The notes under the pieces were generated by a model that worked only from the letters and a program-made list of their open reading frames with translations, did no database searches and had not been told where the DNA came from. From Eudorina sp. 2006-703-Eu-15 (taxonomy: Eukaryota > Chlorophyta > Chlorophyceae > Chlamydomonadales > Volvocaceae), in contig BDSI01000246.1 of assembly GCA_003117195.1 (NCBI GenBank), positions 1 to 64,000 of the forward strand: DNA of 64,000 bases, written 5' to 3'. Every line of letters begins with the position of its first letter. Position 1 is the stretch's first letter. Both the position numbers and the translations under genes were made by a program. Positions 8,870 through 20,900 of the stretch are shown here, one piece after another.

Positions 8870-11800
8870 TTCCTTTCCCGTTTCCGGTCCCGTCCCCCTT
8901 CGTTTTTTCGGTCCCTTCCGTTTTTCTTTCGGCTCTGTCCCTCCCTTCTCCCCCTTTCCCCTCCTGTCTTTCTCCTTCCGGTCCGGGGCCCCGCCCGTTT
9001 CCTTCGAATTCGTTGTTCGCTTTAGTTCCCTATTCTCTTTCTTCCCTTCTGGATAATACCATGCGTTGTCCCTTGTCTTCGTCCCTCCCCTTATGGGGAA
9101 CCAGAGGTTACCCATGTCCCCTGTGCGTCCTCTCTCTTGTCCCTTCGTCTTCCCCTTCCGCCCTCGGCCCCCCCCGCCCCCCGGCGGGGCCGCGCCGCCC
9201 TCCTTTTGTCCCCTTCGGGCGCCGTGTTCCCTTCCCGGGCCCCGGTCCCCTTTTTTCCCTTCCCCCCCTGTCCCTGTCCGGGCCTCCCTTGCCCGCCCTC
9301 GTTCCCGGTCCGGGCCCCGGCCGGCCCCCCCTGCGGCTGCCCGGGCCCCTGGCCCCTCCTCCCTTTTGCGCTCTTGTTCCCGCTTCCTCCCTCCGTCTCG
9401 CTCCCCGCTCTCCTTCGCTTGCCTTCTCTTTCCCCCTTGTCTTCGCCATTTGTCGCTTTCGATTATTCTTCTCTTGGCCCTCTCCCTCGGGTTCCCCCCC
9501 GGGCCCCCCTCCCTCGGCCCCGCGCCCCCGTCGTTTCCCTTCGGTTCGTCTCCCTTTCGGGCGCCCCCCCGGGGGCCCCCGTTGTCCCCTTTGTTTCTCC
9601 CTCCCGGGCGCCGCCCCGCCGGGGCCCTCCGTTCTTTTCCTCCCTCCGCCTGTCCTCCCTCCTCCCCGGTCTCCTGTCTCTCCCTCCGCCCTTGCTTCGC
9701 CTGTTTTCTCCCTTGCTCCTCTCCGTGCCTTTGTCCCCCCCTCTTCTCCCTCTTGCCGCCTCCCTCCCCCCCGCCCCTCTTTTCTCCCTTTCTTTTCTTT
9801 TCTGCCTCTTGGCGTTCCTCGCCTTCTTTCTTGTTGGGGTGCCGCCTTCCCTGCCCCCTGGCCTGCTCTTTCTCCTTTTCTTTTCCGCCGTCGTCTGGTG
9901 TTTTTCCTGCCCTCTTTCGCCGCTGCGCTTTGTCCTCCCCTTTGTGGTTTCCTTCTTCCTCTTCCCCTGGCCGCTCGCTCTCCCGCCTTGGCCCCCCCGC
10001 CCTGGCCCCCGTGGCTTCTTTCCGCGTCCTTCCCCCCCCCTCCCCCCGCCGCTTCTTTCCCCCCGCCCCCTTTTCGCCCGGCGGGCCTCGTGCCCCCCGC
10101 CGCTCCGTCGCCGCTTTCTTCCCCTCCGCTCCCGCTTTTCGTCTTGCCGCTCCTTCTCTGTTCGCCCCCTCTCCTTTCCCCCCCCCCCCCGCCTGGCTTC
10201 CCTGGCCTGCGCCCTTTTTTGCTTCTTCCGCTGCCCCTTCTTTCTCCTCTTTCGCCGCTCTTTTCTCCCCCGCTTTTTCCCCCGCCTCCGCCCCTCTCCG
10301 CTCTCCCTCCCTCCTCCCCTCCCCCCGCCCTGCCCCCCTTCCTCCCTTGTTTCCCCCTCTGCCCCCTCGTTCTCCTTCTCTTCCTCCTTCCCCCTCTCCT
10401 TTCGCTGTTTCTGCCCCGTTTCGGTTCTTCGCCCTTTTGCTCCGCCCCCTTCTCCTTTCGCCCCTTCCCTCTCCGTCCCCCGCTGCCCCCGCTCCTTTTC
10501 CCGCCCTTTTCTCTGTCTTCCCCCCCCCCTGTTCCTCCGCCTCCCCCTTTCCCCCCCCTTCGTGCCCCCTTTGTCTCCCCCCGCCTTTGCTGCCCCCTTC
10601 CCGCCCCCTGCCCCCCTGTTCGCCTCTTCCGCCCCCGCTTTCCGTCCCCGTCGTTTCCCCCGTCCTTCTCTCCCCGCCCGTCCTCTCTTCCCCTCCTTCG
10701 GTCCCCGGCCCCCTCCTTCTTTCCCCGCTTCTCCTTCTTTCGCTCCCCCTTCCCTCCCTGCTGCCGGCCGTTTCCGTGCTTCCTCCGGTCGTTCTTTCTC
10801 TCGTCCCCCCCTGCCCGTGTTCTCCCCGCCGCCGCCTCTCCCCCGTTTTTCTGCTCCTCCCTTCTTTTGGTGGCTCTGTTGGTCCTGGTCTTCCTGTTCC
10901 CGCTGCTTTCCCCTTTCTTCCCGCCGGTTCTTTCCCTTTCGCTTTCGGCGTCGCTGCTTCCGCCGCCTCCTTCGCCTTCGCCGGGGGTCCCCTTGGTGCC
11001 CGTTCTGTTCCCGCCGGTTGTCCTCCGCTGCTCCCTCCCCCCGCCGGTGGCTTCCCTGGGCCCGCTTCTGCTCTTTGGCTTGCTCGTCCCGCCCTTCTGC
11101 CCTTCGTTTGGCTGTCGCTGCCCTTTCTTCTTTCTCCCCCTCTCGCCCCCGTCCTCCCCTCTTCCGTGCTTTCGCTCGCGCTTTTTCTTTCCCCGCCCTG
11201 GCCCCGCTTTCTTCTGGTTTCGCCGCTGCCCTCGCTCCTCCCGCCGTCCTGGCCTCCCTCCTCGCGTTCCCTCCTCCCCCTGGGCTTTTGCGGCTTCTCC
11301 GCCCCCGCGTTTCTTCGCCCCCCGTGCTCGTCCCCCCGCTGGCTTCGCTCCCCCCCCCCGCCTTCCCCGGCGGCTTCGTCTCTCTGTGTCTCTTCTCTCC
11401 CCCCTCTTCCCTTTTTTGTCTCCCCCGCTTTCCTTTGTCTCTTCTTCCCTCTCGCCCGTTCCTTGTCCCTTTCCGTTTCCCCGTCGCGGGCTCCCCCCGG
11501 GCCGCGGCCCCCGTTGCTTCCCCGCCGGGGGCCCGTGCTGCGTGCGTCCCCTTCGGGCCGGGCCCCCCTCCTTTGCTGGGGGCCCCCTCCCCCTCGCCTT
11601 CGTTTCCTCCTTCCTTCTCCCCCGTTCCCCCCCTCCCCGTCGCTCCCGCCCTCCTTGTGCCCCCGTTCCCGCCGCTGCCCCCTTCCCTCCCCCCGTCTCG
11701 CTCTTCCCCTCCCCCCCCCCCGCCGTTCGGTCTTTCTCCCCCCCCTGCGCCTCTCCCTTTCGTTCCCCTGTCTCCCCTCCGCCCCCTCCCCCGTTTTTCC

Positions 11801-12834
11801 TGGGTTCCTCCTGCGCCCGGGCCCGGCGCGGTTTTTGCCTCCCTGCCCGCTGCTTTTTCCTCGCTTCCTCTTCCCCCCGTCCGTCCTCTCGCCCCCCCGC
11901 CCCGTCTCCTCTTTCTCCCTTCCGTCCCGCCGCCCCCCGCCCTTCCCTCCCCCCCTTCCTTTTTCTCCTGTCGCCGCTCCCCCTTCCCCCTCCCCTTCGC
12001 TTTGCTCCCCGGCTCCTTCTTCGGCGCTGGTTCTTTCCGTTTCTTCCCTTCCCCTCCGGGCCCCCGTGTCCGTTTTCCTTTCCCTCCCCCGCTCCCCTCC
12101 CCCCCGCCCCGCTCTCGCCCCTCTTCGTTCTTTCTTCTTTGCTTTTTCCCTCCTTCCCCCTGTTTTCTTTGGTGCCCCCCTTTTCGTCTCTCCCCCCCCC
12201 CCCTGGCCGTTGGCCTTTTTCTTTTCCTCCCCGCCCCTTCCGTCCCCTCCCTTCCTCTTCTTCTGCTTTCTCCCCCTCCGTTTTCGTCCCCGGCGGGGCC
12301 GGGGCCCCCCCCCCGGCCCCCCCTTCCCGTCGTCCCCCCCGTCCCCTCTTTCCCCCCCTTTTTTCCCCTTCTGCGCCCCTCGGCCCTTTCCTTTGTCCCG
12401 CTGGCCGTGTGGCTCGTTCCTTTCTCGCCCTCTCTGCCTCCCCGCTTTCTTCTCCCGGCCCCCCTCGTCTTGCCGTTGCTTTCCGTGCCCGTTTCCCCTC
12501 TTCTGCTCTCTCCGTGCGCCCCCCTTCTCCCCCCGGGGCCCGCCCCCCTCCCCCCCCGCCTCTGTTCTCGTCCTCCTTCGCGCCCGCCTGTCTGCCCTCT
12601 TCCCTCCTCCTCGTGCTCTTTTCCCCTCTCTGCCGTCTCCCCCTCTCCCCTTCCCCCCTTCCCCCCTTCCCCCCTCTCCTCCGCCCCTCGCTCCCGCCCC
12701 TCCCTGGTCCCCCCCTCCCCCTGTCTCGTGGCTTGCCTCCCCTGCCCTGTTCTCCTGCTTTGTCATTTGTCTTCCCCATTACGTCCCCTTTGGGGCCGTC
12801 CTTTCCTCTCCCTCCCTTCGTCTTCCCCCCTCTG
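8870..12834. other. Long spacer, no gene identified
   Basis: Pyrimidine-rich. A-bearing islands at 9,005-9,115 (CGAATTCG palindrome, then CCCC-TTAT-GGGG hairpin) and 9,445-9,465. Dispersed element copies at 9,536-9,625. 10,830-11,250 is a G-enriched block resembling the coding blocks elsewhere, which I could not identify. Short tandem TTCCCCCC near 12,655. Confidence 0.5.
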
Positions 12835-12856
12835 TGCTTCCCCTTAGGGGGAAGCA
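12835..12856 (+). repeat. A-retaining hairpin
   Basis: TGCTTCCCC at 12,835-12,843 pairs perfectly with GGGGAAGCA at 12,848-12,856 around loop TTAG. It belongs to a family of CCCC-TTA-GGGG hairpins also found at 7,976, 9,090, 37,354 and 39,080. Confidence 0.8.
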
Positions 12857-14734
12857 TTGGGTTTTCCTTGTCCCTTTGTCCCCTCCGGGGGCCGGTCCCC
12901 CCGCTCCCCCCCTTCGGGGGCCCGCCCCCTTTCCCCCGCCGGGGCCCCGGTCCCCCCGCGGGGCCGCCCTCCTTGTCTTTTCCCTCTGTCCCCTCTGGGC
13001 TTCCGGGGCCGCCTTGCCGGGCCCCCGCCCCCCCCCCCCCCCTTCACTCGTCCCCTGTGCGTCTTCACCTTTGGCGCCGCCGCGCTCCCGGGGGCCCGGT
13101 CCCTGGTCCCTTTCCGCCCCCGCGCCCGGTCTGCTGCCCCTCCCGGGCCGGTTCCGCCGCCGCCCCCCTCCCGGCCCTCCCGGCCCGTCCTTTTCTTTTC
13201 CCCGCGCTTTCTTTCCCTCCCTTCTTTTCTCCCCTTTCTCTGGTCCCCCCCCTTCCCTTTCCCTGGTCTCCCGTTGGGCGTTTTTGGCCCCTTTCTTGGT
13301 TTCCTTCTCCCCCCGTCCCTTGTTCGTCGCCCCTGGGGTTGCTTCCCCGGGCCTCTCCCCCGCCCTGCCTCTACCCCTGTCCAAGGGTTATTGGGATGCT
13401 GTTGGTCATCAAATTTTGTCTGGTTATGGTAGTTTTTGTGCTTTTGCTGGTGGTTCTTTGTCTGTGCCGCCCCGTCCGTGGGCCGTCGCTCCTCCCCTCG
13501 GTTTTCGCTTGCTTCCTCCTCCCTCGGGCCCCCTTTTTCTGCCGCTTTTGGTCTCTCCTCCCCTTCGCTCCTGCGTGGCCCCTTGCCGCCTCTCTCCCGC
13601 CCCCCTGTTTTTCCGCGCCCCTCCTGGCCTTTCGTTCCCCCCCGTCGCCTCTGCTCCTCTTCCCGCGTCTGTTCTCGCTCCGCTCCCGTGTCTCTCTCCT
13701 TTTTCGGCTGCCTCCCTCTCCTGGGCTTCTTGGTTTTTTTCTGTCCCGCCTTTTTTGCCCCCCCCTTCGTCCCTCCGCCTTTTCCCTCCCTCTCTTCTGC
13801 CCCTGGCCGGCCTGGCTTGTCTCCTTTCTCGCTGCGTTTGTTCTTTGGCTGTTCGTTTTCCCCCGCCCCGCTGCGGCGCGGCTGCCCCCCTTTTTTCGCC
13901 TGCCCGCCCCGCCCCCTCCTCGCCCGTCTTCCGTCCCGCCCTCCGCCTTTTTTCTCCCGCCTCTTCCCTTCCTCCGTGTGTCGCCCGTCTGGCGGTCCTT
14001 CCCCCCGCCCGTTCTGGGCCGCTCCCTCGTTTCTTCGTTTTCCCGGCCCTCTTTGCCGCCTCCGCCCCCTTGTCTTTCGCTCTTTGGGCCGCCCGGGTCC
14101 TCCCCCCGTTCGCCCTCCCCTCTTCTTTGCCCCGCTTGCCTGGGTGCGTGTCCCCCCCTTTGGCTGGGGCTCCCCTCCCGCTCCCTGCTTTGTTTTTTCT
14201 CCCGTTCCTTTCCCTCTCCTCCCCTTCCCGGGTCTTTCTGGTCTTCTTGGCTCTCTTCTCGGTGCCGGCCTGCTGCCGGCCCTGCCTCTTTGGCCCTCTT
14301 TGCCCCTCTTTTCTGGTTCGTCCTCTCTCTTTTGCTTCCTCTTGTCCCCGCTTCGGCTCTTTCGGCCGCTTGTCCCCCCTCTCTTTGGCCTTTCCCGCCT
14401 TCGTTTCCCCCTGTTCCCCCCCGCTTTTGTTCCTTTTCCCTGGCCTGTCCTTCCCCCGGGGCCCCCTTCCCCGGCCCCGCCGCTCCCGCCCCTCCTTTTT
14501 CCCCCTTCTGTTTTCGCTCTCCCGCCCGCTTCTCTTTTTGCTTCTGCCGTTCTTTCCGGTCGCCCGTCCCCCTCTTCCGGGTGCTGTGTTTGTCTTTGGC
14601 TTTCGTTCTCCTGCTTTGCGTCCTCTTTCCCTCCCTTGTCGGTTTCTGTCTTCTTGGCTTCTTGCGCTTTGCTCCCCCCTTTTGCTCCTCTTCCCCGTTT
14701 CCCCCCTCCCTCCCGCCCTCCCCCTCTGTACGGC
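12857..14734. other. Spacer with an A-rich island of unknown nature
   Basis: GC hairpins at 12,880-12,970. At 13,383-13,432 a 50-base stretch keeps normal base composition and reads in one frame as a plausible peptide (SKGYWDAVGHQILSGYGSF). The following 1.2 kb has more G than most spacer, with Trp and Gly codons in several frames, so an unrecognised gene is possible. Confidence 0.45.
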
Positions 14735-14918
14735 ATTTCCCCTAAGGTGGACGTTATTCGCTTCCCTGTCCCTGTAAGGGAATAGTTCCCCCTATGGGGA
14801 CGCCCCTGCTCTCCCCCCTGTCGTCCCCGTCCCCTTTGTTTCTCCCTAAAGGGAGACGAACTATTGCGTCCCCGTCCCCTTTGTTTCTCCCTCCCGGGCG
14901 CCGCCCTCTTGCGTCCCC
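14735..14918 (+). repeat. Hairpin island with matched A and C copies
   Basis: TTCCCT/AGGGAA at 14,762-14,782 and TCCCC/GGGGA at 14,787-14,800 are A-bearing hairpins. Next come two copies of one 39-base unit: 14,835-14,873 has AAAGGGAGACGAACTATTG after CTCCCT, while 14,880-14,918 has CCCGGGCGCCGCCCTCTTG. The eight differences are all A versus C. This is the cleanest internal proof of the substitution. Confidence 0.95.
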
Positions 14919-17900
14919 CTCCGGGGGCCGCCCTCTGTTCGGGTCGTCCCCTTTGTTTCTCCCTTGTCCCCTCCGGGGCCGGGCGCCGCCCCGGCGGGGC
15001 CGGGGGCCGCCCTTTGTTCGGGTCCCTGTCCGGGCCTGGTTCCCCTTCCCCTCCGGGGCCCCGGGGCCGCCCCGGCCGGGCTGGGGGCCCGGCCTCCCTC
15101 CGTTGTCTTTTACTTTTCCCTGTCGTTTGTCCGCATCGTCCTCTTCCTTTCCGGGCCCCGGGCCGCCGCTCCCGCCGGCGCCCCCCTGTCCTGTTCCCTT
15201 TCCGGCCCCGTGCCGCCGGGCTCCGGCGCCGCGGCGCCCCGGGCCGCTTTTGGGCCGCCTCCCCCCTCCCTCCCCCTTTCCCCCTCTCCTTCTCCTCTTC
15301 TCCTCTCCTTCTCTTGCTTTTCCGTGCGCCTTTTCTTTTCGGCGCCCCGCGCCGTGCTGTTCCCCTTCGTCCCTTTCTCCTGCCTTGTCCTTTCCCCCTT
15401 CTTCCTTCCGGGCCGCCGCGCTCCGGGCCCCGTCCCGCCCCCCTGTTGTGCCTTTTCCTTTGGGTTTCCCGTCCCCGCTCTTCTGCTTTTCGCGTGTTTT
15501 CTCCCCCCCCGTTTCCCCCTTTTTTCCCTTCTCCTTCTGCTGGCGCTGCCCGCCCTCGCCGCGCCGTCTGTCCCGGGTGGTTTCGCTCCGCTCGCGGCGC
15601 CCGGCCCCTTGCCTGTCGCCCCTCTTCCTTCCCGTGCTCCCCCCTCTGCGGCCCGTCCCTCCCTCTCCCCGCTCCCCTCCTCCTGCTCTGGGTGCCCTCC
15701 TGCTTTCTCCTCCCCGTGCTCGCCCCCTTGCCGCCCGTTCGGGTTTCCGTCCTCCTCGCGCTTTTCTGCCTTCCCCCTCTGCCCCCTTTGAGTTGCCTTT
15801 TTCTCCGCTACCTAGCACGGCTTGGGCGCCCCGCGGTCCTCCGGCGTTCTTCGCCCGTTCGGTCCCCCTCCCTCTGTTCTCCCCTCCCTCTTCGCCTGCC
15901 CCCCTCTCTCGCTGGCTCGGTCCTCGCTCCGTTCCCCGCGGCCCTCGGCTGGCTTTCGTCCTTTGCCTTCTCGGTCCTTTTGGTTTTCGTTTTCCCCCGG
16001 TTCCCGGCGCCCCCCCGTCTCCTCTGTCTCTCCGTCCGGTTCCGGCTTCCGTTCCCCGCGCCCGTCCTCTTGGTTTCTTTTTTTCTCGTCTCGCTGTCGC
16101 CCCCTGGGTCCGCCCGTTCCCCTCCCGTCTTGGTGTTCCCCGCCTTCCCGCTCCCCTCCGCTGCTGGTCCGCGGGCTCTTTTTCCCCTGTCCCTGTTCTG
16201 CGTCTGCCTGCCGCTCCCTGGTGTCTGTTCTTTTTCCCGTGTGCCTTCGGTGTGCTTTCGTGCTTGGCTCCCTGCTGTTTTCGTTTTCCTCCCCGCGGCC
16301 TCCCTTTTTTCCCCCCCCTCTTTTCCCCCCTCCGTTGCTTCTTTCCCCCCTCCTGCCGCCTCTTTGCTCCCCCCCCCCCCGTCCCGTTCGCTGCTCGCGC
16401 CGCCCCCCCCCCCCGCCCCCTCTCCCCCCTGCCCGCCCCTGTCCCCGCGCGGCCTTTCCTCGCTGTTTTTTCCCTCCTTTCCCGGTTTTCCCTCCCCCTC
16501 GTCCGTCTGCCCGGGTGCTTTCCCCCTGGTGTTCTCCTTCCCTCCTCCCTCCCGTTTCTTCGCCCCCCGCCCCTCGCGTTCTTTTTCCGTCTCGTGCCCC
16601 CCCCCTCGGTCGGGCGTGTGCTGCCGCCTTTCGTTCCCCTCTTGTTCCCCCCTCCCCCCCTTCGCGGTTTTGCTTCTCCCCCCCCCCGTTCCCCCCCCTC
16701 TCCCCCCCGCCCCTCGCCCCCCCGGCGTTCGCGGCCCTTTTTCTTGCCGCTTTCTCCGTCTTCGCGCCGCCGCCCCCGCCGTCCGGCTCTTCTGCGTCCC
16801 GCTGCCGCTGCTCCTTCCTTTGTTTGGGTTCCCCCCCCGCCCTCTCCCCCGGTCTCCCCCTGCTTTTTTCCCCCCCCCCCGCCGGTTTCCCCTCGCCGTC
16901 CGCCCGTCTCCCTTTTTTCTTGGCCCCCCCCGCCGCCCCCCCGCCGCTGTTCTCCCCCCTCGCTCCGTCCCCGTGCTTTGGCGGCCCGTCCTCGGCCCCC
17001 CGTCCGTCCTCCTGTCCTCGCCCCGCCCCGTTTCTCGCCCCTGTGGCGCCCCTCCCGCGTCCTCCCCCCCCCGCTCCCCGTCTCCCCCCCCCCCCCTTGT
17101 TTTCCCTCCCCTTGCGCCCCTTCCCCCCCCCGCTTCCCTTTCCGCCTCCCCCGTGGCTGCTGCTTTTCCCGCCCCCTCGCCCCTCCCCTGTTGCCCCTTT
17201 CCCCCCCGCCTTTTCTCCTCTTGTTGCTCCCGCTCGTGCGCCTCCCCCTCCTTTCCCCCCCTCGTCGGCGGCGCCGCCCTTTTCCCCCCTGCCCCCCTCC
17301 AGCTTTTCCGTTCTTCGCTGCTTCTCCTCTTCCTGCTCTCCCCCCCTCCCCCCTGGTTTCGCTTCTTGTCCCCCCGCGGCGGTTGCGGTTCCCCCGTCCT
17401 TCGCCGCTTTCGTTCCGCCCGCTGCTCTGGTCGCCCTGGTCGCTCTCGTGGCTCCTTCTTTCCCCCGGCCCTCTTCCCCCGGCGGCCCCTTCCCTCCGCC
17501 CCGCTCCCCCCGCTTCCGCCCCCTGTTGCCCCGGCCCGTCCCTCTTTGGTCCCCGTTGTCCCCCCTTGCCGGCCTCGGGCCCCGCCCCCGGCCGGCCCCT
17601 CCCCCTTGTCGCCCCCCGCCCCCGGCTTTCGGCTTCGGCCGCTTGTTGTTGGCTGGTTCCCCCCCTCCTTTCGTTCCGCCTCTCCTCCGTTTTGTCCTCC
17701 CGCTCCCTTTCGGCGGTCCTCGGCCCCCTCCGGCCGCCGGCCCTCCCCTCCGCTTTTCTCGCGTTTCGGTGGTGTTGCCCCGGCCCTTTTCCCCCCCCCC
17801 GCTTCCGTCTCTTTTTTCCTTGCTCCTCCCCTTCCCCTCCTGTCGTTATTGTAATTTTAGTCCTCCCCCCCCCCCCTTGTCTTACTCTCTGGTCCCCCTT

Positions 17901-20900
17901 CCCCAAAAGGGGAAGAGGGTAGTGGTTTCCCTTGTTTGTACGCACTCCCCCCCGGGGCCGTCCTTCCCCCCGGGGCCCCCTTCCCTTCGTTGTCCCTTGT
18001 CCCTGCTCGGCCCCGGGGGGGCCCCCCGCGTTTCTCCTGTCTTTTCTCTTCATTGTAATTTGTCCCCGCCCCGCTTGGGGCCTTCCCCTGTCCTTCCCCC
18101 GGGCCCCCTTCCCCTGTCCTTCCCCCCGGGGCCCCCTTCCCTTCGTTTTTCCTTTGTCCCCCTTCCCCCTCCCGTTCGTCCCCTTGTCCCCGGAGGGGCC
18201 GGGCCCCCCGGGGCCCGGGCCGTCTCGCCGGGCCCCGCCCCGGGGCCGCCGCGCCCTCGCCCCCTCCTTTTCTCTCCTTTCCGCCCCTGCTTCCTTTTGT
18301 CCTTGCCGCTCCCTTTGGTCCTCCCCTCCCTTTTCTTTTCTGCTTGCCCGTTTCCCCGCTTTCCCCTCTCCTCCTTTCCTCCCCTGTCCCGCCCTCGCTC
18401 CTCTTCCTCTCCGCCGCTTTCGTCCCGCTCCCTTGTCCTTGCCGGTGCCTGTGCCTTTCTTCGCTTCCCCCTCTTTCCCCCCTTCCCCCTGCCCCCCCCT
18501 TGCCTTCGTTTCTGCTCGTGGCTTCCGTCCCCCCTTCTCTTGCCCCCCCGCTCCCCCGCTCCCGGCTTGCTCCCCGTCCCTTCCCTGTGCTCGTTTTCTG
18601 GTCGTTCCCGTGTCCCTTTCGTGCCCCGCCCTCCTCTGCCCCTCGCCGCCCCTCCCTCCCCGCCCCTCCCCTCCCCGCCCCTCCCTCCCCGCCCTCCCCT
18701 CCCCGCCCTCCCCTCCCCGCCCTCCCCTCCCCGCCCCTCCCCTCCCCCCTCTTTGTTCTCGCCGCGTCCTTTGTTTCTCCCTGCTCGTTTTCTCGGTGTT
18801 GCCCCCGGGCTTGGTCTCCCGCTGTTTTTCCTCTTCCCCGTCCCCCTTTCCCTCCCCCCCCCCCCCCCCCCCGTTTCTGCCCCCCGCCTCCCCGCTCCTC
18901 CCCTCCTCCCCCCTTTCTCTTCCCCTCCCCCCCCGCTTTTTTCCCTTTTCTCCGCCTCTCTTCTTTGTTCCCTCCCTCTTGGCTTGTTTTGCTTCTTTCT
19001 TCGCCCCCCTTCCCTCCTTTTGCCCCTGCTTTTCCCGTTGTCGCTTTTCTCCCCTCTCCTCCCCTCGCTGTTTCTCTTCCTTGGTCTGTGGGTTGGTTCC
19101 CCCTTCCGCGTTCGCCCTTCTGCCCGCCGTCGTTTCTTGGTTTCCCTCCCCCCGCCCCCCTTTCTCCTCCGCCCCCCGTCGTGCCGCTGCTGCCCGCCCC
19201 TCCTTGCTCGCTCTGCCCTCCGCGGGCCCCCCCTCCGCCCTCCTCTTGCTGTTTCTCCTTCTGCCCTCGCCCGCGCTGCGCTTTTCTCGGCTTCTGCCGT
19301 TCTTTCCGCCCGCGCCCCGTTTTTCCCCCGTTCTTCTTTTTTTTAGCTGAGTACTGTTTTGGCTTTGTTTTTCTTCCTCTCTGCTTCCCCCTCTTGTCTC
19401 CCGGGCGCTTTTCTTCTCCCCTTCTCCCTTTTTCTTCTTCTCCTCCTTTCGCCCCCTCTGCCGCTTTTTTCGGCCTTTTCCCTGTTTGTTTCCTCCCCTT
19501 CCTTCTGGTCTTGTTCTTCCCCCGTCTTTCTCCCCCCTTCCCGCTCTTTTTTCCCCCCCTCCTCTCCCCCCTTTGCCTTGTCGTCGCGTGCCCTTGTTCC
19601 CCCGTTTGCCGCCTTCTTCCCCTTCCCCTCGCCTCTCTTGTGTCTGTGTCTTCTTCCTTTCTTTGTCCCTGTGTCCTTTCTTTTCCCTTTCCCCTTTGGG
19701 GGCCGCGCTGCGGTCCCCGTTTCCTCTTCCCTTCCCGGGCCCCGGCCCCGTGTTTCCCCCCCGGGGCTCTCCCCGGCCTCCTCCCTCCTCTTCTTTTTTG
19801 CGCCGTTTCCCCCCCCCTTTTTTTCTGCGTTGTGTTTCCTCTCGCCCTCTTTCCCGTCTTTTTCTGTTGTTGTTTGCTTTTTTTCCGGCTTTGCCTCTCC
19901 CGCCCGCTTTGGCCCCCGCTCCCCTTTCCCCCCCCCTTCGTCTTTTTTCCGTTTGCTTCTCCCCCGCTGTTCGTTTTGTTCCCCGCTCCCCCCTCTCTTG
20001 CCCTTCGTTCTTCTTTGGCTTTTCTTTTTTTTCCCTCCCCGGCCCCCTTCCTCCTCCCGCCCTTTTCCCTCCTCTTTCTCCCCCGCCCCCGTTTCTTGTT
20101 TTCTCTGGTTCCCCTCCTCCCTCTTCCTCCTCCCTCCCCGCCGCTCTTGTTCGTCGCCGCTCTTCCGCCCGTCCCTCCTCTTCCCTCCCTCTTGGCCCTT
20201 CTGCGTTTTTTTCTTTGTTCCTTCCCTCTGTTTCGTTTTTCCTTCTGGCTTCCGCCCCCTTTCTCTCTTCCCGCCCGCCTCCCCGCTCCCGCCGCCCCCC
20301 CCGCCCTCCCCCCTCCGCCCCGCTGCTTTTCCCTTTTGTTTGTGGTTCCCCGCTCGGCGTCCGCCTCTTGTTTCTCTCGCTGCTGCCTCTTCTCCTTTTT
20401 TTGCCCCTTCCCTCCGCTTTCCGCTCTCCCTTTTCGCGCTGTTGTCGCCGCGTTCCCTTTTCTTTTCGCCGCTCTTTCCTTGCTTCTTCTGCTTCCCCCC
20501 CCCTCGCCCCGGTTGCTCCCGCCTTCTCTCTTCCTTCTGTTTTCCCCGTCGTTTTTCCCGCTCCTGCTCCGGCGCCCCTCCTCGCGCCCCCCCTGCTCCC
20601 CTGTTTTTCCCCCCTTGCCCCTTCTTCTCTCGCCCCCCTCTCCCCCCCTCCCGGCCCCTTTTCCCCCCGGGCCTCTCTTCCTGTCCGTGTTCCCCGGCTG
20701 CGCCCCTCTTTTCTCTTCCCGCCGCCTCCTCGCCCGGTCCCGCCCCGGTTCCCCCCCGCGCCCGCGCGCTGCCTCTTGCCTTCGTCCTTCTCTTGCCTTT
20801 TCTTCCCCCGGTCCTTTTGTCGCCCGTCTCTTCCCCCCCGGGCGCTTTTCCCCTTGCCCCCTTTGTGTCGTTTCGCCTTTTTTTGCGTGGCGGCCTCCCC

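Noticed and set aside
10108..10180. Possible tRNA with T arm at about 10,161
   Set aside because: The D region lacks the GG pair and the acceptor does not pair; treated as chance.
13386..13445. LAGLIDADG homing endonuclease
   Set aside because: Only a faint resemblance over a dozen residues, without the acidic catalytic position; kept as an island of unknown nature.
18641..18750. Tandem CCCTCCCCGCC array considered as a CRISPR array
   Set aside because: Units are short and contiguous with no unique spacers, and the context is plastid DNA.
19058..19130. Possible T arm TTCGCCC with a five-base stem near 19,111
   Set aside because: With C read as A or C many stems pair by chance. No matching acceptor, D arm or anticodon arm could be built.
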